Assembly: GCF_049933045.1 (NCBI RefSeq)
Contig: NZ_CP187926.1
Location: forward strand, 2,046,001 to 2,110,000
Reading direction: 5' to 3'
Source of the DNA: Pseudocolwellia sp049933045
GTDB lineage: Bacteria > Pseudomonadota > Gammaproteobacteria > Enterobacterales > Alteromonadaceae
Length of the DNA: 64,000 bases
The stretch's first letter is position 1, and each line of letters starts with the position of its first letter. The notes under the pieces are model-generated. The model did not search any database and was not told the DNA's origin. It was given only the letters and a program-made list of their open reading frames with translations. This document shows positions 25,602 to 34,903 of the stretch, in pieces. The translations under genes and the position numbers were made by a program.

Positions 25602-26078
25602 TTAGATATGTTCGACAGCAATAATTTCATACTCTACAACGCCACCAGGAGTTGTTATTTCAATCTCTGTATCAACTTCTTTACCAATTAAGCCACGCGC
25701 TATTGGAGAGTTTAATGAGATACGACCTGTTTTAAAGTCAGCTTCATCATCACCAACAATTTGGTATTTAACTTCTACTTCAGTATCAATATTCAATAAA
25801 GTTACTGTAACACCAAAGATCACTTTGCCGTGGTTAGGTATTTTTGTAACATCAATAACTTGAGCATTACAAAGACGACCTTCAATGTCTTGAATACGAC
25901 CTTCACAAAAACCTTGCTCTTCTTTCGCTGCATGGTATTCAGCATTTTCTTTTAAATCGCCATGTTCACGCGCATCAGCAATATCTTTTACTATGCGTGG
26001 GCGCTTTTCCATTTTTAAAACTCTAAGCTCTTCTTTTAACTGGTCAGCACCAAGAAGTGTCATTGGGTATTTAGTCAT
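25602..26078 (-). CDS. greA: Transcription elongation factor GreA
   Basis: GreA rescues backtracked RNA polymerase by stimulating cleavage of the transcript's 3' end. The 158-residue protein has the N-terminal coiled coil with the acidic tip (IADAREHGDLKENAEYHAAKEEQ, residues about 32-54) and the C-terminal FKBP-like domain (SPIARGLIGKEVDTEIEITTPGG). Length and residues are standard. It lies downstream of carAB on the same strand, with a strong terminator between, so it has its own promoter in 26079-26174. Confidence 0.97.
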   Translation of the reverse strand: MTKYPMTLLGADQLKEELRVLKMEKRPRIVKDIADAREHGDLKENAEYHAAKEEQGFCEGRIQDIEGRLCNAQVIDVTKIPNHGKVIFGVTVTLLNIDTEVEVKYQIVGDDEADFKTGRISLNSPIARGLIGKEVDTEIEITTPGGVVEYEIIAVEHI

Positions 26079-26173
26079 TTTATTTCTTCTTAAATCTCTT
26101 ATTAATATTAATCAACTTGGTTAAGCTTTCACTTATTTTGGGTTGATTAATTAAACTGTTTAGCAAAAAATAA

Positions 26174-26205
26174 AAAAGTGGTCTTTCGTTAGAAACACCA
26201 CTTTT
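26174..26205 (-). terminator. carAB terminator
   Basis: A 14-base stem with one mismatch (AAAAGTGGTCTTTC against GAAACACCACTTTT) and a 4-base loop is followed on the minus strand by TTTTTTATTTTTT. Confidence 0.8.
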
Positions 26206-26263
26206 AAAATAAATTTTACTCTATGGATAATAATAATCGCAATGGCTTTATTTGAGAAAAGAC

Positions 26264-26305
26264 ATGTAGAGTAGTAATTTAACATAGTAAATCACTACTC
26301 TACAT
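26264..26305 (-). terminator. 18-bp hairpin just past carB
   Basis: ATGTAGAGTAGTAATTTA and TAAATCACTACTCTACAT pair with one mismatch around 6 bases, 31 bases past the carB stop. The trailing minus-strand bases are only moderately T-rich, so it may protect the 3' end rather than terminate. The stronger terminator follows it. Confidence 0.5.
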
Positions 26306-26335
26306 AAAGCTAGCTAGATATTATCTTAGCAATAA

Positions 26336-29300
26336 CTACTTACAACGAAGGTGTAACTCTTGAATAGAGGTAACCGTGTTTCTATCATCGGCTGCATGAG
26401 CTTGGCAAGCTGCAAAAGCGGCATTCAATGTTGTTGTGTATGCTACTTTATAACGTAATGCGCCACCACGTAACACTTTAGAATCTTCAATCGCTTTACG
26501 ACCTTCAGTGGTGTTAATGATGTAGCTATATTCACTGTTCTTAATTCTATCAAGAATATGTGGACGCCCTTCTTGTACTTTATTTACACGACGAACAGGA
26601 ACACCTGCTTCGCGTAAAATAATTTCAGTACCGTGAGTAGCATCGAGCTCGTAACCTAATTCAACCATTTTCTTAGCTAAATCAAGTACACGACCTTTAT
26701 CACTGTTACGAACAGAGATTAATGCACGACCATCTTTAGGAACAGAAACGCCAGCACCTAAGTTAGCTTTAGCAAAAGCTTCTTCAAATGTATCGCCTAC
26801 GCCCATAACTTCACCTGTTGAACGCATTTCTGGTCCAACTAATGGGTCACTGCCGTGGAACTTGTTAAATGGTATAACAACTTCTTTAACAGAAAAGTAT
26901 GGTGGAATAATTTCTTCAGTAATACCTAATTCTTTTAAGGTTTTACCTGCCATAACTTGTGCGCCAATTTTAGCTAGAGGAACACCTGTTGCTTTTGATA
27001 CGAATGGAACCGTACGAGCAGCACGAGGGTTTACTTCAATAAGGTAAACTTCGTTATCTTTAACAGCCATTTGCGTATTCATTAAACCAATAACACCTAG
27101 CTCAAACGCTAAATCTGTTACTTGCTTACGCATAACGTCTTGAACTTCTTGGCTCAAGCTATAAACAGGTAATGAACATGCTGAGTCACCTGAATGAACA
27201 CCCGCTTGTTCAATGTGCTGCATGATGCCGCCAATAACAACATCAGTACCGTCACAAATCACATCAATATCTACTTCAATCGCATCATCTAAGAAGTGAT
27301 CAAGTAATACAGGAGAATCGTTAGAAACGCTTACAGCTTCAGTCATGTAACGACGTAAATCATCTAGGTCGTATACAATTTCCATTGCACGTCCACCTAA
27401 TACATATGAAGGACGTACAACAAGAGGGAAACCAATCGCTTCAGCTTTAGCCATCGCTTCATCAATTGAAGTTACAGTAGCATTTTCAGGTTGTAATAAA
27501 CCTAAACGGTCAACCGCTTGTTGAAAGCGTTCTCTGTCTTCTGCACGGTCAATCGCGTCTGGAGATGTACCAATAATTGGTACGCCTGCAGCTTCTAATG
27601 CACGAGCTAGTTTAAGAGGTGTTTGACCACCGTATTGAACAATTACGCCTTTTGGCTTTTCAACACGTACAATTTCAAGTACATCTTCGAAAGTAATTGA
27701 TTCAAAGTATAAACGGTCAGATGTATCATAATCTGTTGAAACAGTTTCAGGGTTACAGTTAACCATGATAGTTTCGTAGCCATCTTCACGTAGCGCTAAT
27801 GCCGCGTGAACACAACAGTAATCAAATTCAATACCTTGTCCAATTCTGTTTGGTCCGCCACCTAAGATCATGATCTTGTCATTATCAGTAGGGTTAGCTT
27901 CACATTCTTCATCGTACGTTGAGTACATGTAAGCTGTGTCTGAACTAAATTCAGCAGCACAAGTATCTACACGTTTGTACACTGGGAATATTTTAGCTGC
28001 ATGACGTTTCTTACGGATTTCAGATTCGTTAACCCCAATAACATCAGCAAGACGAGAATCAGCAAAACCTTTACGTTTAAGCTGACGTAAGCGTTCAGGT
28101 GTTAATGACTTCATACCACCTGTAGCTACTTCCTTCTCTTCAAGTACTAAATCTTGAATTTGTACTAAGAACCAACGATCAACCTTAGTTGCATTGAAAA
28201 CATCATCAAGAGTTAAACCTAAACGAAATGCATCAGCGATATACCAAATACGGTCTGCACCAGCTTCTTGAAGCTCATGCATAATTTTAGTTTTAGCGCC
28301 TTTCTTAGTAACATCAACGATAGAGTCAAAACCATTCACGCCAACTTCTAAGCCACGTAATGCTTTTTGCATTGATTCTTGTTGGTTACGACCGATAGCC
28401 ATAACTTCACCAACAGATTTCATTTGCGTTGTTAAACGGTCTTCACAGCCCGCAAACTTTTCAAAGTTAAAACGTGGGATTTTAGTAACAACATAATCAA
28501 TTGTTGGTTCGAATGATGCTGGAGTTGCACCACCTGTAATATCATTTTGTAATTCATCAAGGGTATAACCTACAGCAAGCTTGGCTGCAATTTTAGCAAT
28601 GGGGAAACCTGTTGCTTTAGAGGCTAATGCTGATGAACGCGAAACACGTGGGTTCATTTCAATGATAACCATACGACCTGTATCAGGGCATATCCCAAAT
28701 TGTACGTTTGAACCACCTGTTTCAACACCAATTTCACGAAGTACCGCAATAGAAGCGTTACGCATGATTTGGTATTCTTTATCTGTAAGTGTTTGTGCTG
28801 GTGCTACAGTGATTGAGTCACCCGTATGAATACCCATAGGGTCAAAGTTTTCAATCGAACAAATAATGATACAGTTATCATTTTTGTCGCGAACTACTTC
28901 CATTTCATACTCTTTCCAACCAATTAATGATTCATCAATCAATAATTCAGATGTTGGAGAAAGATCTAAGCCACGTGTACAAATCTCATCAAATTCTTCG
29001 ATGTTATATGCAATACCGCCACCTGTGCCACCCATAGTAAAAGATGGGCGAATGATACAAGGGAAACCTAAGTTTTTACTTGCAGCATGTGCTTCGTCAA
29101 TGGTGTGAACAATTTCAGCGCGTGGCGTATCTAAGCCAATCGCTTTCATTGCTTTATCAAAACGGCTACGGTCTTCAGCTTTGTCGATTGCATCAGCAGT
29201 TGCGCCAATCATTTCAACATTAAATTCAGCTAATACACCTTTAGCTTCTAATTCTAATGCACAGTTAAGTGCAGTTTGACCGCCCATTGTTGGTAATACA

Positions 29301-29554
29301 GCACAAGGACGTTCTTTTTCAATAATTTTGCGAACAACTTCCCAGTGAATTGGCTCGATATAAGTTGCATCAGCCATTTCAGGGTCAGTCATTATCGTTG
29401 CTGGGTTAGAGTTAACTAGAATAACTCGGTAACCTTCTTCGCGTAACGCTTTACAAGCTTGTGCACCTGAATAATCAAATTCACATGCTTGACCAATAAC
29501 AATTGGTCCAGCGCCTAAGATCAAGATACTTTTTAAATCGGTACGTTTTGGCAT
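26336..29554 (-). CDS. carB: Carbamoyl-phosphate synthase large subunit
   Basis: CarB makes carbamoyl phosphate from ammonia, bicarbonate and two ATP, feeding arginine and pyrimidine synthesis. The 1072-residue protein has the two homologous ATP-grasp halves. The first begins KSILILGAGPIVIGQACEFDYSG, and the second repeats at IMILGGGPNRIGQGIEFDYC. Both carry the EVNPRxxR-type motif (EMNPRVSRSSAL and EVNPRAARTVPF). An allosteric MGS-like domain (about 935-1072) binds UMP, IMP or ornithine. carA lies 25 bases upstream in the same operon. Confidence 0.98.
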   Translation of the reverse strand: MPKRTDLKSILILGAGPIVIGQACEFDYSGAQACKALREEGYRVILVNSNPATIMTDPEMADATYIEPIHWEVVRKIIEKERPCAVLPTMGGQTALNCALELEAKGVLAEFNVEMIGATADAIDKAEDRSRFDKAMKAIGLDTPRAEIVHTIDEAHAASKNLGFPCIIRPSFTMGGTGGGIAYNIEEFDEICTRGLDLSPTSELLIDESLIGWKEYEMEVVRDKNDNCIIICSIENFDPMGIHTGDSITVAPAQTLTDKEYQIMRNASIAVLREIGVETGGSNVQFGICPDTGRMVIIEMNPRVSRSSALASKATGFPIAKIAAKLAVGYTLDELQNDITGGATPASFEPTIDYVVTKIPRFNFEKFAGCEDRLTTQMKSVGEVMAIGRNQQESMQKALRGLEVGVNGFDSIVDVTKKGAKTKIMHELQEAGADRIWYIADAFRLGLTLDDVFNATKVDRWFLVQIQDLVLEEKEVATGGMKSLTPERLRQLKRKGFADSRLADVIGVNESEIRKKRHAAKIFPVYKRVDTCAAEFSSDTAYMYSTYDEECEANPTDNDKIMILGGGPNRIGQGIEFDYCCVHAALALREDGYETIMVNCNPETVSTDYDTSDRLYFESITFEDVLEIVRVEKPKGVIVQYGGQTPLKLARALEAAGVPIIGTSPDAIDRAEDRERFQQAVDRLGLLQPENATVTSIDEAMAKAEAIGFPLVVRPSYVLGGRAMEIVYDLDDLRRYMTEAVSVSNDSPVLLDHFLDDAIEVDIDVICDGTDVVIGGIMQHIEQAGVHSGDSACSLPVYSLSQEVQDVMRKQVTDLAFELGVIGLMNTQMAVKDNEVYLIEVNPRAARTVPFVSKATGVPLAKIGAQVMAGKTLKELGITEEIIPPYFSVKEVVIPFNKFHGSDPLVGPEMRSTGEVMGVGDTFEEAFAKANLGAGVSVPKDGRALISVRNSDKGRVLDLAKKMVELGYELDATHGTEIILREAGVPVRRVNKVQEGRPHILDRIKNSEYSYIINTTEGRKAIEDSKVLRGGALRYKVAYTTTLNAAFAACQAHAADDRNTVTSIQELHLRCK

Positions 29555-29579
29555 TCTCTTTTCTCTCTCTTGTCTTAGC

Positions 29580-30725
29580 TTAAGCTTTAGCAGCTTTGAT
29601 TAAATCAATAAAGTGGTCAAACAAAGGTGCCGCATCATGTGGCCCTGGACTCGCTTCAGGATGGCCTTGGAAACTAAATGCAGGCTTATCAGTTAAATGA
29701 ATGCCTTGAATAGTTCCATCAAATAACGACTTATGCGTTACTTCAATGTTTGCTGGCATACCTGATTCATCAATAGCAAAACCGTGGTTTTGTGAAGTTA
29801 TCATCACAACATCACGTTTAAAATCTTTAACCGGGTGGTTAGCACCGTGATGACCAAGACTCATTTTAATTGTTGAAGCGCCATTGGCTAAGCCAAGTAA
29901 CTGATGCCCTAAACAAATACCAAATACAGGTAAGTTAGTGGCTAAAATTTCTTTAATCGCTTCAATTGCGTAAGTACATGGCTCTGGATCACCTGGGCCA
30001 TTAGATAAAAATACGCCATCTGGGTTCATAGCTAAAACTTCTGATGCAGGAGTTTCGGCTGGTACAACAGTTAATCTACAACCACGGTCAACTAACATAC
30101 GTAAGATGTTACGTTTAGCACCAAAATCGTATGCAACAACATGAAATGGTTTTTCAGTTGGCGTTACAAAGCCTTCACCTAAAACCCAGCTGCCTTCTGT
30201 CCATTCGTATTTTTCTTTAGTAGAAACAACTTTTGCTAAATCCATACCTTTAAGCCCTGGAAATGCTTTTGCTTGAGCTAATGCACTTGCTTCATCAAGT
30301 GTTTCGCCTTCAGCAAGGTCGCCAGCAATGATACAACCGTTTTGAGCACCTTTTTCACGTAATATACGTGTGAGCTTACGTGTATCAATGTCAGCAATAC
30401 CTAGAATATTATTGCGAGCTAAGTAATCACTTAGGTTTTCTTCATTTCTGAAGTTACTTGCTAATAAAGGTAAATCTCTAATAACTAAACCTTTTGCTAC
30501 AATATCACCCGACTCTTCATCTTCTGAATTTGTACCGGTATTACCAATATGTGGGTAAGTAAGCGTAACAATTTGTTCTGCATATGATGGATCAGTAAGA
30601 ATTTCTTGGTAACCAGTCATTGAAGTATTAAATACTACTTCTCCAACAGCCGCCCCATCTGCACCAATAGCGGTGCCTTTAAATACAGTGCCGTCTTCAA
30701 GCACTAAAATGGCAGATTTAGTCAA
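29580..30725 (-). CDS. carA: Carbamoyl-phosphate synthase small (glutaminase) subunit
   Basis: CarA hydrolyses glutamine and channels ammonia to CarB. The 381-residue protein has the N-terminal CarA-specific domain and a class I glutaminase domain. The nucleophile elbow is GICLGHQLL, and the His/Glu pair lies in FQGHPEASPGPHDAAPLFDHF. It is the first gene of carAB. An ArgR-type box lies about 220 bases upstream, consistent with arginine repression. Confidence 0.98.
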   Translation of the reverse strand: MTKSAILVLEDGTVFKGTAIGADGAAVGEVVFNTSMTGYQEILTDPSYAEQIVTLTYPHIGNTGTNSEDEESGDIVAKGLVIRDLPLLASNFRNEENLSDYLARNNILGIADIDTRKLTRILREKGAQNGCIIAGDLAEGETLDEASALAQAKAFPGLKGMDLAKVVSTKEKYEWTEGSWVLGEGFVTPTEKPFHVVAYDFGAKRNILRMLVDRGCRLTVVPAETPASEVLAMNPDGVFLSNGPGDPEPCTYAIEAIKEILATNLPVFGICLGHQLLGLANGASTIKMSLGHHGANHPVKDFKRDVVMITSQNHGFAIDESGMPANIEVTHKSLFDGTIQGIHLTDKPAFSFQGHPEASPGPHDAAPLFDHFIDLIKAAKA

Positions 30726-30945
30726 TTTAACCTCCGTAAAGAAGAAAACAAACTTAACAATAAATAACTAAAACTTTATTATTAAGTATAAAAGTAACAT
30801 CTAATATATTTACTAAATGTTAGATATAAAAAATGCCAAAAAATCGTCCTGAGTACTAAAAGACCTGAATTTTTGACAAAATCCACTTATTTTACGCTTG
30901 TATTGTATATTCGTCTAGTCAAAAATGTAAAAAAACAAGTGTTTA

Positions 30946-30963
30946 TTTGAATTTTTATTCAAA
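30946..30963 (-). promoter_or_regulatory. ArgR-type operator upstream of carAB
   Basis: TTTGAATTTTTATTCAAA is a perfect match to the ARG-box pattern TGAAT-4-ATTCA and is fully palindromic in its arms. On the minus strand a candidate promoter follows just downstream (TTACAT, 17 bases, TACAAT; -10 near 30905). Only one convincing box is seen, whereas E. coli operators usually have two. Confidence 0.6.
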
Positions 30964-30982
30964 ACTGCCAAAAGTAGCAGTT
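30963..30982 (-). terminator. Weak dapB terminator
   Basis: A 6-base stem AACTGC/GCAGTT with an 8-base loop lies 16 bases past the dapB stop and is followed by TTGAATAAAAATT on the minus strand. It abuts the ArgR-type box. Confidence 0.35.
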
Positions 30983-30997
30983 ATCTTAAAAAAACTT

Positions 30998-31801
30998 TTA
31001 TTTCAAACCTAAAACATCCTGCATATCGTAATAGCCATTATCAGCTTCACTCAACCAAAATGCGGCGCGCATAGCACCTAAAGCAAATGTCATACGTGAA
31101 CTGGCTTTGTGGGTGATTTCTAAACGTTCGCCAATATCAGCAAAAAATGCAGTATGCTCCCCTACTATGTCGCCAGCTCTTACAGTAGCAAAACCTATGG
31201 TTTCTTTATCGCGCTCACCTGTGATGCCTTCTCGACCATAAACAGCACACTTATTTAAGTCTCTGCCTAGGGTGTCTGCAATCACTTGTCCCATTTTTAC
31301 AGCGGTTCCAGACGGTGCGTCTTTCTTAAATCTATGATGAGCTTCAAATATTTCAATATCAGTATGTTCACCAATCGCTTTCGCGGTGATCTCTAATAGC
31401 TTAAATAATAAGTTAACACCGACGCTTGTATTAGGCGCAAGTATCACTGGGATAGTTTCACCAGATTGTTTAATTTCATCGACTTGTTGGTCATTAAAGC
31501 CTGTAGTACCAATAACTAAGGCTTTATTATGTTGCTGACACCATTTTATGTTCTCTAGTGTGGTTTCTATTGAGGTAAAATCAATAAATACATCAGCTTC
31601 AAGTAGTTCATTTAGATCAACAGAGGTTTTAGAACCTATAGCACCAATACCAGCTAGCTCACCTAAATCAAAATCAACAAATGAAGACGATGCTCTAACG
31701 CTACCGCCTACTAATTCAATTGATTCATGCTCGATTGCTGCTTGAATTAAATTGCGGCCCATTCGACCACTACATCCTAATATAGCTACTTTTACTTTCA
31801 T
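30998..31801 (-). CDS. dapB: 4-hydroxy-tetrahydrodipicolinate reductase
   Basis: DapB uses NAD(P)H to reduce the product of DapA in lysine and diaminopimelate synthesis. The 267-residue protein begins with the nucleotide-binding motif ILGCSGRMGRNLIQA. It carries the catalytic signature EAHHRFKKDAPSGTA and the C-terminal GERLEITHKASSRMTFALGA. The position directly before carAB on the same strand is common in gammaproteobacteria. The NTF2-like gene lies 42 bases upstream, so they may be co-transcribed. Confidence 0.97.
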   Translation of the reverse strand: MKVKVAILGCSGRMGRNLIQAAIEHESIELVGGSVRASSSFVDFDLGELAGIGAIGSKTSVDLNELLEADVFIDFTSIETTLENIKWCQQHNKALVIGTTGFNDQQVDEIKQSGETIPVILAPNTSVGVNLLFKLLEITAKAIGEHTDIEIFEAHHRFKKDAPSGTAVKMGQVIADTLGRDLNKCAVYGREGITGERDKETIGFATVRAGDIVGEHTAFFADIGERLEITHKASSRMTFALGAMRAAFWLSEADNGYYDMQDVLGLK

Positions 31802-31843
31802 TCTTTGTCTCTTTATTTCTTAAAATCAAATATCTAAAATGTT

Positions 31844-32275
31844 TTACGTTATTTTGAAAGGCTGAGCTAATTCAATAGCATTTTCTATTTCGTGTGAAAC
31901 AACACTCACTATTTTCCCTATACTTTCTGAGCTTTCATCATTCGCGATATGATAAAACGCAGAAAAATCGGTAAACAACTCGTTATTTTCATCATAAAAC
32001 AACCAATTTATACATACATCTAAAGTGTTCTTTTGACAATATTGATAGCTGGATTTATCTGCAACTATACGAGAAATATTGGCATGCTTTAAAATAGTAA
32101 ATATATCTATAAATTCTTGTTTAAATTGTTCTTCATTTTGTAAGTAAGCAATCTTTTCAGGTGTATGTAATGTACAAGGTAAATGATAACAACTTAATGC
32201 GGCTGCCATATCGTATGCTTTGAATGCATTAATGTAGCGGGTAAATAATTCATTCAACTCGTGTTCTACATTCAT
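31844..32275 (-). CDS. NTF2-like (SnoaL-type) protein of unknown function
   Basis: The 143-residue protein fits the NTF2/SnoaL cone fold: an N-terminal helix pair (ELNELFTRYINAFKAYDMAAALSCYHLPC) followed by beta-rich sequence ending VVSHEIENAI. Such proteins can bind small molecules or act as enzymes. No catalytic pattern is evident. It is transcribed toward dapB and begins about 95 bases after the fklB stop, with the fklB terminator between. Confidence 0.65.
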   Translation of the reverse strand: MNVEHELNELFTRYINAFKAYDMAAALSCYHLPCTLHTPEKIAYLQNEEQFKQEFIDIFTILKHANISRIVADKSSYQYCQKNTLDVCINWLFYDENNELFTDFSAFYHIANDESSESIGKIVSVVSHEIENAIELAQPFKIT

Positions 32276-32338
32276 TAATCTGTTTACCTAATAGATGCCT
32301 GTTAGCAATGTACGTACTGTAAATTGTGCAGATATAAA

Positions 32339-32360
32339 AAAGCCCTCAACGGAGGGCTTT
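32339..32360 (-). terminator. fklB terminator
   Basis: A perfect 9-base stem AAAGCCCTC/GAGGGCTTT with a 4-base loop lies 10 bases past the fklB stop. It ends in T-runs on the minus strand. Confidence 0.85.
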
Positions 32361-32370
32361 AAAATAATAA

Positions 32371-32994
32371 CTAACTAACGATAGTTAATAATTCAACTTC
32401 AAATATCAAGGTTGCGTATGGAGGAATAGCTCCTTGAGAACCACGCTCGCCGTATGCTAAGTTAAATGGAATGAATAAACGCCATTTAGAACCTTCAGTC
32501 ATTAGTTGTAATGCTTCAGTCCAACCAGCGATAACACCGCCTACTGGAAACTCAGCAGGTTGACCGCGATCAACAGAGCTATCAAAAACATCGCCGCTAA
32601 CTAATGAACCGTGGTAATGAACACGAACAGTGCTTTCAGCTGATGGCTTTTCGCCTTCGCCTGTTGCGATTACTTCGTATTGTAAACCTGATTCTGTAAC
32701 AGATACTTCATCACGCTTTGCATTTTCTAATAAAAATGCTTCGCCTTCAGCTGCTAATTCTTTAGCTGCTTCTTGCTCTTGCTCTTGTAATTTTTTAGAG
32801 ATAATACCAAAAGCTTCATTTAAGTCTTCTTCGCTTACTTGGCTTGCAACGTCTGCAATAGCGTCAGCTATACCAGCTTGTACTGCTGTTACGTCGAAAT
32901 CTTTAAATGGGTTGTTACGTAATTGGTCACCTAATTGACGACCTACACCGTAACTTACACGTGCTTCGATTGAATCAAATTTGTTTTCAGACAT
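32371..32994 (-). CDS. fklB: FKBP-type peptidyl-prolyl isomerase FklB (FKBP22-like)
   Basis: FklB speeds proline isomerisation during protein folding. The 207-residue protein has no signal peptide and so is cytosolic. The N-terminal helical dimerisation domain (VSYGVGRQLGDQLRNNPFKDFDVTAVQAGIADAI) is joined by a long acidic helix to the C-terminal FKBP domain (STVRVHYHGSLVSGDVFDSSVDRGQPAEFPVGGVIAGW... IPFNLAYGERG). Homologues from cold-living marine bacteria are V-shaped dimers with foldase activity. It appears monocistronic. Confidence 0.95.
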   Translation of the reverse strand: MSENKFDSIEARVSYGVGRQLGDQLRNNPFKDFDVTAVQAGIADAIADVASQVSEEDLNEAFGIISKKLQEQEQEAAKELAAEGEAFLLENAKRDEVSVTESGLQYEVIATGEGEKPSAESTVRVHYHGSLVSGDVFDSSVDRGQPAEFPVGGVIAGWTEALQLMTEGSKWRLFIPFNLAYGERGSQGAIPPYATLIFEVELLTIVS

Positions 32995-33323
32995 TATTGG
33001 GTCTCTTTTATATCAGCTTTGCTTTTCTGTATTTAAATAACTTACTCACAATTAACTCGTTTATATAAACATTGAGGCTAATTGTTCAACTTTTAAACAC
33101 AGATCCGCTTTAAATAAATTTCGCGCGAAATAATAGCACAAAACATATATTCAAGCCACTTCAAGATAGACGTTTTAGCTTTGAATATGGGACGAATGTT
33201 GAGTGATATTGTTAATGAATAATTCAACGCCCAGTTCAATCATTATATAGCGGTGTTATGTTCACTCGACAGTTTACCGTTAGACTTAAAAGTTCTGCGT
33301 TATTTAAAAAACAGATAAGCATA
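32995..33323. other. Intergenic region between fklB and nhaC
   Basis: Promoters of the leftward fklB and the rightward NhaC gene must lie here. I see no small gene. The region closest to nhaC may fold (described separately). Confidence 0.45.
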
Positions 33324-33403
33324 GGCCAAAGACAGAGCCAGTACAGTGATATTGGTGAGCTAAGCTGGCTTGATTAGATTTCCTAAAGCTTGAGCCTTTG
33401 GGC
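33324..33403 (+). other. Possible structured 5' leader of nhaC
   Basis: CCAAAG (33326-33331) can pair with CTTTGG (33396-33401) to enclose a nested helix AGCCAG (33336-33341) with CTGGCT (33365-33370). An alternative hairpin AAAG...CTTT around 33385-33399 would compete with the outer helix. This two-state layout sits 45 bases before the NhaC ATG, which lacks a strong ribosome site. I could not match it to the lysine riboswitch or any other class I know. Confidence 0.3.
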
Positions 33404-33447
33404 AATAAAGTTAATAATACTGTCCTGCATTCTTATTAGATTAGATT

Positions 33448-34776
33448 ATGACGTCAAACAGCAATTCACATACACAAACATCAGAAGAAAAAAGCTTAAT
33501 CAGTTTATTACCCTTTGGTGTGTTTTTAGGATTATTTTTAGGTACAGGTATTGTTTTAACCTTAAATGGTGTCGATTTTGCTTTTTATCAATTACCAGCA
33601 AGCATAGCGATAATTCCAGCAATTCTTTTTGCTATATTTTTAGGTAAAGCTTCAATAAACACGCAAATTAACCAATTTATTGATGGTGCAGGTCATAACA
33701 ACATTATTACCATGTGTGTTATTTACTTACTAGCAGGAGCTTTTGCCACAGTTGCTAAATCTACAGGGAGTGTTGATGCAAGTGTGCAGCTTGGCTTATC
33801 AGTATTTCCTGATTACCTACTATTACCTGGTTTATTTATTGTTGCGGCCTGTTTATCTACTGCCATGGGCACGTCAATGGGTACCATCGCAGCGATTGCA
33901 CCTATTGCTTTAGGCTTTATAGAAACCGCCAATTTAGACGCAGGTATAGTGGCAGGTTGTATTATCTCAGGTGCTATATTCGGTGATAATTTATCTTTTA
34001 TTTCTGACACAACAATAGCCTCCACCCGAAGTCAGGGCGCTAAAATGAGCGATAAGTTTAAGGTTAACTTTAAATTTGCCATTCCCGCCGCACTCATTTG
34101 TTTAGTTATATTCTTTATTATTGGTGAAGATATTCCATTTGAACAAGCTACAGACATTTCTTTGATTGGTCTTATTCCTTATATAGTAATTCTAATATTA
34201 GCTTTATCAGGTGTTAATGTGTTTGTTGTGTTAATTGTCGGAATTATTTTAGCTGCCGCTATAGGTATGCTGAGTAATGATTATCAATTATCCACTTGGG
34301 TTAATGATATAAACGCGGGCTTCTCGGGCATGCAAGATACTATGATATTAGCTTTATTTATTGGTGGTTTAAGTGAATTAATTAAACAGCAAGGTGGATT
34401 AGCCGCATTAACTTCGGGTGTAAAATCTTTAGCTAATAAACTTTGCCCAAACAATAAAAAGCGATCAGCGGGTATTGGTATTGCGGGTTTAGCTTTTGCT
34501 TGTAACTTCTTCACTGCAAATAATACCGTATCTATTATAGTGACGGGTGAAGCAGCTAAAAACTTAGCCACTGATGGTGATTTACCGCCAGCTCACTCCG
34601 CCAGTATTTTAGATATATATGCTTGTATCAGCCAAGGACTTTTACCTTATGGCGCTCAAGCCCTGTTATTAGGTGCTACTCTTAAAATATCGCCCGTTGA
34701 AGTGGTGCTAAGTTCCTTCTATCCTATGGTATTATTTTTTGTCGGTGGTTATGCTTTTTGGCGAGCAACAAAGTAA
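33448..34776 (+). CDS. nhaC: NhaC family Na+/H+ antiporter
   Basis: This 442-residue inner-membrane protein has about eleven hydrophobic segments and the NhaC-family motifs TAMGTSMGTIAAIAPIA, SGAIFGDNLSFISDTTIASTRSQGA and FFTANNTVSIIVTGEAA. It should exchange sodium for protons for pH and salt homeostasis. Some family members instead take up metabolites such as lysine. It is monocistronic and ends at a strong bidirectional terminator. A second, unlinked NhaC protein is at 63216-64000. Confidence 0.9.
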   Translation: MTSNSNSHTQTSEEKSLISLLPFGVFLGLFLGTGIVLTLNGVDFAFYQLPASIAIIPAILFAIFLGKASINTQINQFIDGAGHNNIITMCVIYLLAGAFATVAKSTGSVDASVQLGLSVFPDYLLLPGLFIVAACLSTAMGTSMGTIAAIAPIALGFIETANLDAGIVAGCIISGAIFGDNLSFISDTTIASTRSQGAKMSDKFKVNFKFAIPAALICLVIFFIIGEDIPFEQATDISLIGLIPYIVILILALSGVNVFVVLIVGIILAAAIGMLSNDYQLSTWVNDINAGFSGMQDTMILALFIGGLSELIKQQGGLAALTSGVKSLANKLCPNNKKRSAGIGIAGLAFACNFFTANNTVSIIVTGEAAKNLATDGDLPPAHSASILDIYACISQGLLPYGAQALLLGATLKISPVEVVLSSFYPMVLFFVGGYAFWRATK

Positions 34777-34816
34777 CTCCATTACATCACCTGCTATCAA
34801 CTAAAATGAATACATA

Positions 34817-34853
34817 AAAAAGGGCGTAAAACCTTAAGTTTTACGCCCTTTTT
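34817..34853. terminator. Bidirectional terminator between nhaC and M48 protease gene
   Basis: A perfect 16-base stem AAAAAGGGCGTAAAAC with its complement around a 5-base loop lies between two converging genes. Confidence 0.92.
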
Positions 34854-34903
34854 GCATCTAAGAATGTATAGATTAGCTAATTTTAACTCGTATTAACGAC
34901 AAG

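Noticed and set aside
33240..33447. Lysine riboswitch before nhaC
   Set aside because: The conserved core segments of that class are not present; only generic complementary segments are seen.
33390..33647. Short rightward frame overlapping the nhaC start
   Set aside because: It runs out of frame through nhaC coding sequence and looks like a shadow.
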